Source: Serripes groenlandicus
Lineage: Eukaryota > Mollusca > Bivalvia > Cardiida > Cardiidae
NCBI GenBank assembly: GCA_031761405.1
Contig: JASEVX010000349.1
Span: 62,001-126,000, forward strand
Direction of reading: 5' to 3'
Length of the DNA: 64,000 nt
Positions 32,360-43,929 of the stretch are shown in pieces. Within the stretch, counting starts at the first letter, position 1, and the number at the start of each line of letters is the position of its first letter. The position numbers were made by a program, and so were the translations under genes. Below the pieces are notes generated by a model. That model was not told the origin of the DNA and did not search any database. It worked only from the letters and a program-made list of their open reading frames with translations.

Positions 32360-33545
32360 CAATTGCTTAAATACAACAAATCCGCAGCAGCAACTTAGAA
32401 AACATTCAGAAAAAAGTACCGTATATCCGTGGCCATAAGTCGACTTCGGCCATAAGTCGGGGGTACATTTTGACCCCAATTTCGGTGGTTTTTAGGTTAC
32501 TCCCAGCCATAAGTCGGGGGTCGACTTTTTAAAAATTTCGGCAAAAAACCCCCAAAAAAACATGGTTCTAGATGTAAAACTGGATAATGATACATTAAGA
32601 TAATAATGCACAAACCTGATTTTATAAATCCAAATAAGCCAAACAAACTAACTAGTCCAAATTTCTTAATATTTGTTTTAATCTATAAAAAATAAAAGCG
32701 CGAAACTCGAACAAAGGGTTTTATCGATGTCAGTGTTTCTACCATGCATTGACGAAGTTTATTAAAAGTGTGTGTAATTCACAGAGAGGTGAAGACAAGG
32801 GTTTTAAAGGTCTATGGAAAGAAGTTTGGACTCTATGGTTATATGATAACGGTTGTAATTTCCACTGGAACAGGCTGTAGTTACAACCGACTTGCGTTAG
32901 CCCTATAACTGTTTGTCGTGTGAAAAACACAGGGCTCAAATAAATGACGTCACTTAAATTTACCAGCTGAGATTGAGCCGCGACAAATGAAATACACCCA
33001 TATAAATTAATGTTAAATTTGATACTATTAGCTTAGTAAATTATACTTGTGCGATTAAACTGCACATACTCTTTTTTATGACGTAGCTCATTTGTTGGGG
33101 AAAATGGTTTGCGGAAATAAAGGTCTATATAGATTTCACTCTTACCCATTTTCACATGCATTTATACGCATCTGCAGCAGACTTCTTTTGATAGAGCTCT
33201 GACAAAAGGAGAAATTACTACATTTTCTTTAAATTGGCCAATTAATTTTGAATTGAAAAGGATTTTAAAGGGTATGGTATTTATTTTTCCTTTGTTTACG
33301 GCTTTAAAACTAGATAAAAAAAATGTAAGGAAAGGATGCATCACTGATAAAAAGCAGTTTCTCTACTGTTTGTCGCGTGTAAAATATAGCCTTAGGAGAG
33401 ATTGTCATTCAGTCATAAGTCGAGTCCCTGCTTCAACACCAAAATTTGAGTCTCATAAATTCGACTTATGGCCGCGGATATACGGTATGAAAATATTATG
33501 GCAAAGGAAGAAATTGCTAATAAACTATATTATCAAAGGTTTTCT
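32360..33545. mobile_element. MITE P split by a pogo/mariner-like element
   Basis: The left arm ACAACAAATCCGCAGCAGCAAC...GAAAACATTCAG (32372-32411) and the continuation GAAAATATTATGGCAAAGGAAGAAATTGCT (33489-33518) join into normal family P order when 32419-33485 is ignored. Confidence 0.6.
32419..33485. mobile_element. Non-autonomous pogo/mariner-like element, 1067 bp
   Basis: CCGTATATCCGTGGCCATAAG at the left matches the inverse of CTTATGGCCGCGGATATACGG at the right (one mismatch over more than 20 bp). TA stands on both sides (32417-32418, 33486-33487), as expected for a TA target duplication. CCATAAGTCGGGGGT occurs twice inside the left end. No transposase is left. The MITE-arm-like piece TATACGCATCTGCAGCAGACTTC lies inside at 33168-33190. 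Confidence 0.7.
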
Positions 33546-33547
33546 GC

Positions 33548-33776
33548 TTAACCCTTTCCCTCATATAGACGCTTTCTGACGCCTCTGCAGCAGACAGCTT
33601 TTTGAAAACATAGTGACAAAAGAAGAAATTGCACAAAACGTGCAATTTACCCTTTTGCCACAATGTTTTCCTCTTTTTGTCATATGTTATCCATTCAATT
33701 ATGGAGTTTTCTATTTTTTGACAAAATACGTTCAAAGTCGTCTCTTGCAGAATTGTCGTATGAGGGAAAGGGTTAA
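33548..33776 (+). mobile_element. piggyBac-like MITE (P), reference copy with TTAA at both ends
   Basis: TTAACCCTTTCCCTCATATAG at the left and GTATGAGGGAAAGGGTTAA at the right are inverse complements with minor differences. The second arm pair is GACGCCTCTGCAGCAGACAGC / GTCGTCTCTTGCAGAATTG and the central stem GAAATTGCACAAAACGTGCAATTT. The TTAA target and CCCT start are the usual piggyBac signature. The right third carries a non-palindromic AATTATGGAGTTTTC block. Confidence 0.8.
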
Positions 33777-34091
33777 GAAGTGTCAAAATGTCTCTGCTTT
33801 CGGATTCTTCAAAACTGTAGCATATGTAATTCTATCTTCAAAGAGTTACCCCGGTTAAATTTACAAAAGGATCATATGCTATAAATAGTAAATAAATGTA
33901 GTACTATAATACCTGATTTTATGAAGTCTATAACAATGAGTCTAGGTAGTGGGTTTGAGTCCCGTGCGCTGATGACTCCTGTGATGTGGCGTATAAATTT
34001 TCTCTGTATCAATTCATACTCCTCCTGTAATTGCAGGGCATAATTATAGTCACATAAATAGAGACTTTTTGGCCAGATTCTCATATGATGA

Positions 34092-34312
34092 TTAACGTTT
34101 CCCTCATATAGATGCTTTCTGACGCCTCTGCAGCCGACGCATTTTTAAAAACATAGTGACAAAAGAAGAAACTGCTCAAAACAAGCAATTTCTCCTTTTG
34201 ACACAATGTTTTCCACATTTAGTCATAGGTTAGCCCTTCAATTATTATTTTTTTTTTACAAAATATGTTTGAACTTGTCTGCTGCAGAATTGTCGTATGA
34301 GGGAAAGGTTAA
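34092..34312 (+). mobile_element. piggyBac-like MITE (P), second copy 0.3 kb away
   Basis: TTAACGTTTCCCTCATATAG to GAGGGAAAGGTTAA has the same order of parts as 33548-33776; the central stem is AAACTGCTCAAAACAAGCAATTTCTC. Confidence 0.75.
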
Positions 34313-34414
34313 CTGTTTCCATTATGTGGCTGCAGTTTGAATGTACAACTTTTCAAAACTTAAGATGAGCAATTTCACCTTTAGCTAGAATGTTTTCAAC
34401 TGGATTCAATATTT

Positions 34415-34496
34415 ATTAGTCGCCGGGCAGAAGCCTGTGACTTATATTTTTAATAGCTTTTTGGAAATGACATGGGAGGCTGGTTTATTATTAGAA
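34415..34496 (+). repeat. Dispersed repeat X, left-end fragment
   Basis: TTAGTCGCCGGGCAGAAGCC...TTTTTAATAGC...CATGGGAGGC...TTATTATTAGAAA matches 5046-5128. Family A inserted directly after TTAGAA. Confidence 0.7.
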
Positions 34497-35618
34497 ACAA
34501 GAGGGCCATGATGGCCCTGGAATCGCTCACCTGTTGTTTTTTTCACTTTAGCTATATAAGCCCCGCCCCCTGGCAGCCATAGTTTCCGACCAATCAACTT
34601 GGCTTGAAGGAATCGGATAAAGGGTCACCCTAGGAACATTTCTACAAAATTATTTAAAAATCAGCCTGACACTTTCGGAGGAGAAGATTTTTTAAGTTTT
34701 CACTTTGGCCATATAAGGCAAAAAAGCCCTGCCCCCTGGCTGCCATGTTTTTCGACCAATCAACATGGCTTGAAGGAATCTGATAGAGGGTCACCCAAGG
34801 AACATTTCTAGAAAATTATTTGAAAATCAGCCCGACACTTATGGAGAAGAAGATTTTTTAAGTTTTCACTATAGCCATAAAAGGCAAAATAGCCCCGCCC
34901 CCTGGAGGCCATGCTTTTTGACCAATCAACATGGCTTGAAGGAATCTGATAGAGGAACACCCAAGGAACATTTCTACAGAATTATTTGAAAATCGGCCTG
35001 ACACTTTTGGAGGAGAAGATTTTTTAAGTTTGCACTATAGCCTAATAAGGCAAAATAGCCCCGCCCCCCCCTGGCGGCCATGTTTTTCGACCAATCAACA
35101 TGGCTTGAAGGAATCTGATAGAGGGTCACCCAAGGAACATTTCTACAAAATTATTTGAAAATCGGCCTGACACTTTTGGAGGAGAAGATTTTTTAAGTTT
35201 TCACTATAGCCATATTGGCAAAATAGCCCCCCCCCCCCCCCCCCCCCCCCCCTGGGGGCCATGTTTTTCAACCAATCAACATGGCTTGAAGGAATCTGAT
35301 AGAGGGTCACCCAAGGATCATTTCTACAAAATAATTTGAAAATCGGCCTGACACTTTGGGAGGAGAAGATTTTTAAGAATTTTGAAGTTTTTTTCATTTC
35401 GTTGCCATGGAAACCAGAATTCTGCATGGATCCCAAAAATTTTAAGGAATTCTGGTGAGGACATTGCGAGGATGCTTTCTGTGAAGTTTCATCCCAGTTG
35501 ACCCACCGGTTACAGAGGAGAAAATGTTGACGGACGACGGACGACGGACGACGGACGCTGGACATAGGGCGATCACAATAACTCACCCTGAGCACTTCGT
35601 GCACAGGTGAGCTAAAAA
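34497..35618 (+). mobile_element. Pearl-like element, family A
   Basis: Left end ACAAGAGGGCCATGATGGCCC and GCTCACCTG; five or six core units; a run of about 31 C at 35225-35252; (GACGGAC)n; right end ACTCACCCTGAGCACTTCGTGCACAGGTGAGC and TAAAAA. Confidence 0.88.
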
Positions 35619-35624
35619 CAAGTT

Positions 35625-35757
35625 TAAATAGTGTTGAAATCAGTCTGGCAAATGGAGAAATTGCTCATTAGGACCAATTTCTCCATTTGCCACAATTGTT
35701 TCAAAAGTTGTCTGCTGCATAGGCGTCAGGAAGAGTTTATATGCGAGAAAGGGTTAA
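35625..35757 (+). mobile_element. MITE P, right two-thirds
   Basis: ATGGAGAAATTGCTCATTAGG...CAATTTCTCCAT stem, then GTTGTCTGCTGCATAGGCGTC and GCGAGAAAGGGTTAA. Confidence 0.75.
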
Positions 35758-35962
35758 ATAGGGTCTTACGCTGTTTGATCATTATTTTAGTTATATCATG
35801 GCAACAGTTCACTTATTCATGCTCCCTGGGTAATTAATCCAGTACTAGGCTTGAAATGTGCATTACCCAAGGGCAATCTACCATGACCGTAGCGCCCCGA
35901 CAGGGGATCGAAATCGGAATGCCCCTAATCCCCGACGGTAACCACTCGGCCACGGAGGATTT
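35758..35962 (-). mobile_element. tRNA-related SINE, minus strand
   Basis: TTATTTTAGTTATATCATGGCAACAGTTCACTTATTCATG, then GGGGATCGAAATCGGAATGCCCC and GGTAACCACTCGGCCACGGAGG. The last part reads on the minus strand as a tRNA-like head. Confidence 0.75.
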
Positions 35963-36429
35963 AAGTCAAGTGGTAAGCATTTGAACAAGACTTTTGAATA
36001 TATTGTTTTGAAGACCTTTTGATGAAGCTGAGCTAAACTTTAAAAGGAACATTAAATATTAGCTAAAATTGAGATTTCAACCTCGGGTAGGAACATTAAA
36101 TATGAGCTGAAATTGAGATTAAAGCCTTTGGAAGGAATATTAAATATGGGCATACATAGAGATTCCCGATAATGAATAATATTGAGGATACAAACTGGCC
36201 TGTGCTTCCATATACTTGTCTAAATGACATCAGTTACAATCCCTACGTACAAACAACAGAAGAACACTAAAAAAACATCTTTGGGAAAAAATGGATTTGA
36301 TCCCTTTTCACCAATGTTTTCAAAAGTCATCTGCTGCACGAGTTTCAAAGTCTCATCTGCTGCACGAGTTTCAAAGTCATCTGTATCAATAAGTTAAATC
36401 TTTTGCTGCCAAAGGCAGTTTAAGGCTTT

Positions 36430-36501
36430 GGCAAACAATGCAGATTTCAGGTGAGACAGCTTGTAATAAAGCTGTCTCTCCTGAAATCTATGCTGTTTGC
36501 C
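36430..36501. repeat. Foldback with 33-bp arms and 6-nt loop
   Basis: The left arm 36430-36462 and right arm 36469-36501 pair at 28 of 33 positions. A 4-nt internal mismatch lies 9-12 positions from the base and the loop is GTAATA. The size is within the range of a microRNA precursor, but MITE origin is equally likely. Confidence 0.7.
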
Positions 36502-37099
36502 ACTTACGGCATAACTTTATACCAAATTTCCTATTCTGACAACTCTGCAGCAGATGACTTTTTGAAAACATAGTGACAAAAGAAACAAGAGGCCCATGAG
36601 GGCCTATGCTTTACTGGCATTGATCTGGCTTGTTTCAAAAGGAACCAATATGTCATCAATATTCAAATACCATCTAAGTTTGGTGAAGATCAGATAGTAA
36701 ATGGAAGCTCTATTGTGTTCACAAGCTGTATTATAGCAATTTTGATAATTTCAAGGGCCATAATCCAGCCATGCATGGGTAGATCTGGCCGTTTTTTAGA
36801 AATGAACCAAACTCTCATGGATATCTAACTACTGTATAAGTTTGATTGAGATACAATAAAAACTAAGGACTGTATCATGTTAACAGCAGGGCTAGAAATT
36901 AACTTTTTTGTGCACTTGCGAATTTGGCCAGTGCCTAAAATTTCAACTGGCCAAATGTGAAACCAACTAGCCAAAACAATTTTCGCCGAAATGGCTAAAA
37001 AACAAAATTATTTGTTTCAAAACCTGTTTTCATTTGACAAATAGTATTACACTTTATTATTAGTAGTAAATCATTTTAATGACCACTTTAAGTATCAAA

Positions 37100-38050
37100 A
37101 CAGAAATATGAATCATGGATTCAACAATAACAAGTGTGACAGTGCAGAAACTGTGAGTGAGAGACAAAGTTCTTAAACTTTTAAATGATTAATTTATCAG
37201 TCCTTCACTGTAACCACAGTCAGTCCTTCTCATGATTATCTTAATACTTAATGCCTTGGTCCATATGGCAATGTTGTTGGTCTTTTGGCTGTGAGTCAAC
37301 TCACAAAAATACCACCAGCACTACTATTTATATAGTCACATTATGGAGAATATTAGACTACCGAGTAAATAAATTCAAATATCTCCCTTCAATGACTTTA
37401 TCAATGACAAGACATATAGACGCCCGGAAGTGTTCCCATTCACGTACATATGTGCGTTTTTCACGCACATATTTCAAAAGTCACGTAAGCATTTTTTAAT
37501 CAATCCAAGAGCGTACGTGCCTGTCACACACAGAAAATCACTTGCCTTTTGCAATTCATATTAATAACGAGCACAGCTCGTTATGAGGTTTAACCTTAAT
37601 AAGGGGAAATTTCTTATATTCAGTATGGAAACAAATTGGGTGCAAAGATACTACAGCCCAGCTCATGAAATCCAAATGAAATTACATAGAACAAAGCAGG
37701 GAACCATGACCGACATTTTCATATCCGGCCGACATCACATCCGCCCAAAACAAGCTGGTTCCCGAGCTTAACGTCAATAACTTTTTTGTTTACAGTAAAG
37801 GCTGATAACCAGAACCTATCGGCTACGAGTCCCTTTGCTTTAGGTAAGAATGTTTATCTCTCTCGTTTTCGTAACATATACTAACACAGACAATATCATT
37901 TTGGCGTTCTTGTAGGATGCTCTTCGTGGTAAATTTGTTTCACTAGATCAATGACAATGCTTCACAGACCTGCTAAAGTCGTCAGTCCTTCTGACAAAAC
38001 TCCTTTGGACGGTCAAAGATCGATGCAAAAATTGGTTGAACATACACCCT
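37100..38050. other. No gene recognised
   Basis: Unique sequence within the hAT-ended segment; ACGAGCACAGCTCGT forms a short palindrome at 37567-37581. Confidence 0.4.
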
Positions 38051-38054
38051 GTGA

Positions 38055-38092
38055 CCCAAATCAGAGACATGTATTTATGTCTCTGCCCAAAT
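38055..38092. mobile_element. Micro-palindrome copy 1 (24 bp) with 7-bp direct repeats
   Basis: A palindrome starting CAGAGACAT and ending ATGTCTCTG occupies 38062-38085 and is flanked on both sides by CCCAAAT (38055-38061, 38086-38092). Confidence 0.65.
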
Positions 38093-38099
38093 ACTCCAA

Positions 38100-40060
38100 A
38101 CAATGTTCATGTGTGTGACAGACAACAAATATAAGATGAAAGGTGGGATATTTTGCCATTAAACTGCAAAAGTTTCTTTTAAGTTCTCAATTCCTTTCTT
38201 CTAGCTATCACTATTTGTTTCGTTAGTGATTCGGAACTCCCACGCTTACTGTATGATGTAAGAAATAAATATGACCCTAAGTCCCTATGCATAAATATCA
38301 CAAAAATAGTACATAAGAAAGTAAATCTATTTTTAGAAGTGTTCTGTGCAGATTGTTTACACATTTAATGACGTAATATCTTACGTGTCTACTGCATGGC
38401 ATCCACTTCATTTTTCAGTGGTGAACACATTTGCAATGTGGACGGAATATTTAAGACTAATGGCTAATCAGTTAAAACTAACAGCTTTTTAGACTAAAAG
38501 AACCCATGAAGAAACGTCCCCAGTGTATTCAAGAGACATATCGGGTGTCCAAAAAAAGGAAGTTTGAACAAGTTGTTTAAAAGACTTGACTGGAGACACA
38601 TATCCGTGGCCGAGACGGATTTATATGGGCATGCCTTGTGCTGTGTGTTCTGAACAAAATTTTAAAAAATGTTTTTACAAGTGATAAAAGGATGTGATAA
38701 TCGAAAATGAATCTTAACAAGGCACATTACATGTCAGGACGGTAGCCAGTAATCTCGACCCTATTATCGGTTTATATATGTGTGAATGGATGGTTCAACA
38801 CACAAGTGTCATAAACAAAAGACTGATTATTGATACTTACTTACCTGTTAATCTGCTGCGTGAGAAAAGGAGAATATGTACATGACAGGTTGACTTCTGG
38901 CTAAGGTATAGTTATATTAATGAATTAGGAAGATTGTGAGAAAAGGAGGAAATGTCCTCTATCAAACAATACTTCAAATCTTAAGAATACTTTGAAAACT
39001 ATGATATAGGATAATTTATAACAATGTTAAAAACATATACCATTATTACATTAATCATTATCTAAATGTAGTGATTATACAACGAAAGAACCATAATCCA
39101 TTCACACCTATATAAACTGGGGTCTAAATTGGGGTCGACTATTCTTAGGAAATTGGGGTTGAGAATTCTGGAAGCCGTCGGGACCACTGCGATGCTTTAA
39201 AAGAATCCACCCTGCAGCTAAACATCATTCAAGTAAGTATAAAAACATCTTGCAAAACAGTTAAATCTTAAGAATTGGAAAATGCTCAATTGATTTTTAT
39301 TCAAAAGCATTGTGAGAAGTATAATTGCATATTGTCAACAATTTGACCTTTTATCACAATGCTTTCAAACATCATATGCTGTAAGGTCAAATGTCATCTT
39401 CATAAGATAAACACAAATGTAAGTTTCATCTGTATCATTAGTAATTATATAATAATAATCATAATATGTCAATTAAAATGTTGATTTATCTTTGATTGTC
39501 AACAATATCTGTATAAACCCCTCAATGGCTACTTTTTCTGAACACAAGTGGGGAATTGGTCCCTTTTCAAATCAAAGCGTCAATGGCACTGTAGTGGCGA
39601 TCTTATGGAAAATCCTGCAAAATAACAAGCAGTATATCGGTGTAGGGCTTGCGATGACTCTGGTGCGGGTAAATTTGAGAATGTATCAACCCTGCATCTT
39701 TTGACAGTAGAATAATGTTAGTTTGCCAGAATGTTGTCTTGGTGATTTTTTAGTTACGTTCTGAAATTGGTCATGATGTGTTCAAAATTAGGCCATTCCA
39801 AAGTTATGAACAATCTAGTTGGTATTCGATAGACTACCGTTTTAGCTCATTAGAATGGCTATTTGTAAGCTAAATTGTTCGGGTAATCACATGTTCATCA
39901 CCATGTCGCTAAGCCATATTAAGATAAAATATTTTTTACACTTTAGAAATGACTAAATTATCAAGAAAAGAGAGAAAACAGTATCCATTAGTTTGGTGTT
40001 TGTTTCAATGATGTCCGATATTAAACAGGTCTGTTCAATTTATTCCCTTCACATTGCATG
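38100..40060. other. No gene; weak MITE P traces
   Basis: Traces of family P at 38855-38965 (GCTGCGTGAGAAAAGGAG, GTGAGAAAAGGAGGAAATG) and 39300-39400 (GCATTGTGAGAAGTATAATTGC...TTATCACAATGC). No convincing exon. Confidence 0.4.
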
Positions 40061-40065
40061 ATTGA

Positions 40066-40116
40066 GGGTTGTCAGAGACATATAAACACAGTGTATTTAT
40101 ATGTCTCTGAGGTTGT
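40066..40116. mobile_element. Micro-palindrome copy 2 (37 bp) with 7-bp direct repeats
   Basis: The palindrome lies at 40073-40109 (CAGAGACATATAAACAC...ATATGTCTCTG), flanked by GGGTTGT and AGGTTGT, which agree at six of seven positions. Confidence 0.65.
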
Positions 40117-40934
40117 TAAACTGCTTCGAATAATGTGAGTGCAAAAACAAACACAAAACATGCTCAAAAAGCACAATTTCACTATTTGCCAAACTGTTCA
40201 ATTTATAAAAATATAGGCATATATTATAATGCTCGATCTCCAAACTAAATTAGGCTACACTTTCAGCATTGATTGCTAATTGACTCTAGAACGTACAGAC
40301 GTGTATACATAACGTGTGTACACACTGACATTGTGTGTCCTTTAAACCTTTGTAAACCAGTCTTATCATCTAGACGCTTTCATATATTTAAACAACTACA
40401 CAATAAAGCGTTTATAATATTGAGATAACCATGCAGTCCTGCGAGCTATTTATAGAACCTTTTGGAATTTCCAGATTTGAGTATCATCAGAGTTACCGGT
40501 ATTTGCAAGGCAGATAGGACGCGCAATGATATTTATTATCTGCCCAATCATGATGAAGATAATATTTACATATTTTAACTCTATGTAGATAATGTCTTGA
40601 TAAAACTCAAATATTAGTAACAATCCGGTACCAAAGTAGCACTGACATACTTATTATTAATCACGTCTTGCATCAATGATGGAACTATAACGGATATGAG
40701 TAAATTAGTTTGCAGTAAGGAAAAAAAATATCAACCGATTGTTCAAAACCGACTATGTAAATATTTTTCGTTGTTGTTGTTTCTGTTAGCATTGTGGCGA
40801 TTGTCAAACCAATCGCAACAAAAATTATAGAAGCATCTTTGCCCAAATATACTCAAATGAAAAATGTATAAAATACCAAAATACACCGGAATCCTCAAAG
40901 TCAACCTAATTCTTAAACAAGCAAATTCAGAGAA

Positions 40935-41175
40935 TTATGGTCCCCCGCTTTGGGGGTCTTATTGGTCAGGGTCAAGGTCACAAGGTCAAAATTGGTATCG
41001 ATGGAAAGGGGTTGTCACAAGGAATACACATGTGAAATATGAAAGCAGTACCTATTACGGTTCAGAAGTTATGACCAAGGTTAAAGTTTTTGTGACAGCG
41101 TGACGGAGGGACTGACGGACTGACGAATGAGATTTAATGTCCCCGACGTTTTACTTCGTAAAGCGGGGGACAAAA
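40935..41175 (+). mobile_element. Pearl-like element, family H, single core unit
   Basis: The left GTCCCCCGCTTTGGGGG hairpin and right hairpin TGTCCCCGACG...AAAGCGGGGGACAAAAA share GTCCCCCGCTTT / AAAGCGGGGGAC (12 bp exact). The core (GGTCAAGGTCACAAGGTCAAAATTGG, GTCACAAGGAATACACATGTGAAATATG) is clearly related to family 2 although the ends are not. A GACGGAGGGACTGACGGACTGACG run precedes the right hairpin. Confidence 0.85.
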
Positions 41176-41179
41176 AATG

Positions 41180-42130
41180 CTCCAAATATCTGAATTAGAA
41201 TTCAGTGAAGATTGGGATTTTCCGCACAAATTGGGCAAGAACTGGTTGTATCACCGGAACATTGAGCGTGATTAAAATAAGATTAAAGCTTGTTTTACAA
41301 TTGTCATTGGTTTAAAGGAATAATCCAGATAAGACTGCACAGAGGTACAAACTGGTCTAAAACAAAACTGTTTGCAGAACCCAAAGCTTGGCTTTTTGAC
41401 ATAACTAATATACATGTATATTGTTTTCAATTCTGGTCTATTTTTTAAATATTAGGCTATTTAAAAGGAAAAAGGTATAAATGGTGTTTGTAATCTCATT
41501 CTTTAATTTATCATTTTATTTTATACAAAGCCACTTTTATTTGCAGTTATATTGTCTGATGTCATTTATTAAAACAGCAGTCAATCATATTCTGCATCAA
41601 GTTTTATTTTAAAACAGAATGGATTTAGAACATCCCATACAAGCATGGAATAACAGTTCTGATGGCGATTACTGGAGAGGAAATTCATATAAGCAGTTAG
41701 TGATATACCCCTTGGTCATTGGTACCTGTCTATACAATGAAAATATCATGCATCTTTGACTGTGGGGTAATATTCTTTCCTGCATACACATCAAAACAGT
41801 AAATGGATTGAGATCAACCTGTACAATCATGGAATCACAGCTGTTATGGCGATAATGGGAGAAGAAGTTCATATAGGCAGTTAGTGATATACCCGTTGGT
41901 CATTGGTGTCTGTCAAAACAATGAAAATTGCATGCATCTTTGACTGTGGGATATAACTTCCTGCATCAACATCAAACAAGGGAATATATTGAGAGAAACC
42001 GATTTACAGCTGTTATGATGAGGACAGGAGAGGAACTTCAGCTGATTACATATAATACTAATGGATTCATACAAGGTAATCTTTATTAATGGATAAGTTT
42101 ATCAAAATCATATCAAGCTTGTTTTATCTA
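41180..42130. other. Imperfect direct repeat, no gene
   Basis: GGCAGTTAGTGATATACCCNTTGGTCATTGGT and GGCGATNANNGGAGAGGAA-type words recur at about 41650, 41820 and 42010, indicating a decayed ~170-bp tandem repeat. Confidence 0.5.
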
Positions 42131-43334
42131 ATTAAGTGTAGTACAAGAGAATGTTGATGCAACGCATCAATGTCGCCGAAAATGCATACTGCAGTTATGC
42201 ATAACACTAACATTACGGTAGTTGAATAAACAGTTATCAACTGAGGGGCATATTGGAACATCAGGGGCGGGGTCAAGTGAAAATGTATCCTAACTTGCAT
42301 TGTTTTGTCAACGAAGTGAATGATAATTGAAGCCTTTCATTGTTTATGATCAATCTCCATTCCAAAGTAGATTGACCATACACACAGCCAACTAATTATT
42401 GATCATACACAGTAATGGAAATGAGTAATCTTGACAATCTTTAGTCTTAGTATGTATACAGTGCTTTCATTAAGGAATAATTATAAGATTTGTGAATTCC
42501 ACATACACTTTTCAAGATGTTTGTCAGAATATTTGAATTCTATCATTTATCAATAAAACCACAAAACAGACAATTTAAGATTTGCATGCAATAGCACGTC
42601 ATTTTATGTTTCCCCTATTAAAGTCAACATTGGACACCGTTGCAGCAATTTACTTTTAAAACAATGAGATAAGGGTTAAATCGCTGAAGACATGAGTTTT
42701 CTCATTTTCTCAAAATGATATTAGCTTGGCATCCTAATTATATCATACCTTAACAAATGATGAAATGTAATCAAATATTTACAAATAAGACCACCTTCGA
42801 AATATAATATCAGCTAAACAGTTAAATCTCATTGATTTTTTTTTATAATTTAAACTTAATTTCGAACATAAACTGAGCCCTACAACATGTTAATTTATTG
42901 TAATTCTTTCCTTCCTTTTTTATAATGAAAATAACAAACTACTCATGTTTTAAAATTATATTATGATGAGCGCCCTTGTGTCAATGATGCATAACAATAT
43001 GCAGATCGGAAGCAATAAGCCTTTAGGGAATTTAATGACACATTTAAAATTGTCAAGGACGAAATAATTTTTTACGAAAGACCCGATTCGTGACCTACAT
43101 TCTTCTTCGCAGGTGTCGTTCTTGAAACTCTCTTTATATGCAGAGAGTGTTCGTTCAAAGTCATTTTTCTATTAAAACCAGTTTTATCTCGGTTTGTTCT
43201 TTTCTTCATTTGTTTCGAACCAAATAAACATTTTAAATCACCTATAATTTACTATTTGTAAGTGAGTGTAAAGAGCGGCTCTCTGCAAAGGAGATTGATC
43301 TATGCAGTTGTTATTCGCGAGTCACGCGATCAAC

Positions 43335-43745
43335 AGTTTTAGCTTAGAAACAGTTCATATTTTAGATATACATGGAAAACATTATAAAATGAATTCCTCA
43401 CAAATCAAGTCATCTCTTTGAACATGAAAATAACAATCAGTAAGTTAAGATTGCTATTTTAAAGGAGAATTCGACGTGATTTTTACTTGATATTGACACA
43501 TAACAGTCTGCTTGCTGCAAGTCTCATGGGGACGGTTTTGTCTTCGTAAATAAAACTAAAAAAAAGAGATGCGAGTCAAAATAAAGAAACTACTAATACT
43601 TAAAACATCGGAATATTTATTTCATTTTAGATGTGTCATAACTAAGTGTTTTTAAACAAACGCAATTGTAATAAATTTAAATTTGTTTTTTTCTAATAAT
43701 TTCTCCTCCTCCCATGTGTTTTCCGAAAACCTATTAAAAATAGAA
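43335..43745 (-). repeat. Dispersed repeat X, inverted copy
   Basis: Inverse complement of 5073-5500; see that entry. The two copies differ by many substitutions and small indels. Confidence 0.7.
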
Positions 43746-43929
43746 GTCCTGTTTTTTTATTGCACAGTTTGTGTTTTTTATGACCAGGTTTTGTGTGATG
43801 TCCTTCGGTCACACACTATCAACAATTGCCTTGTGAACAATCTACAGGCAACATTTTACAACATCCAATATGAATGAAAGTTTATCAGAAAATCATCTCC
43901 ATCAAATCTTGGCCAAGTTATAGACTGGG

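Noticed and set aside
38845..38880. Strong acceptor (TTCTCCTTTTCTCACGCAG) and donor (CAG|GTAAGTAAG) 8-11 bp apart on the minus strand
   Set aside because: A microexon this small cannot be supported without transcripts, and the sequence resembles a MITE P scrap.
39100..39180. GGGGT-rich stretch as an interstitial telomere
   Set aside because: The motif is not TTAGGG and does not repeat regularly.
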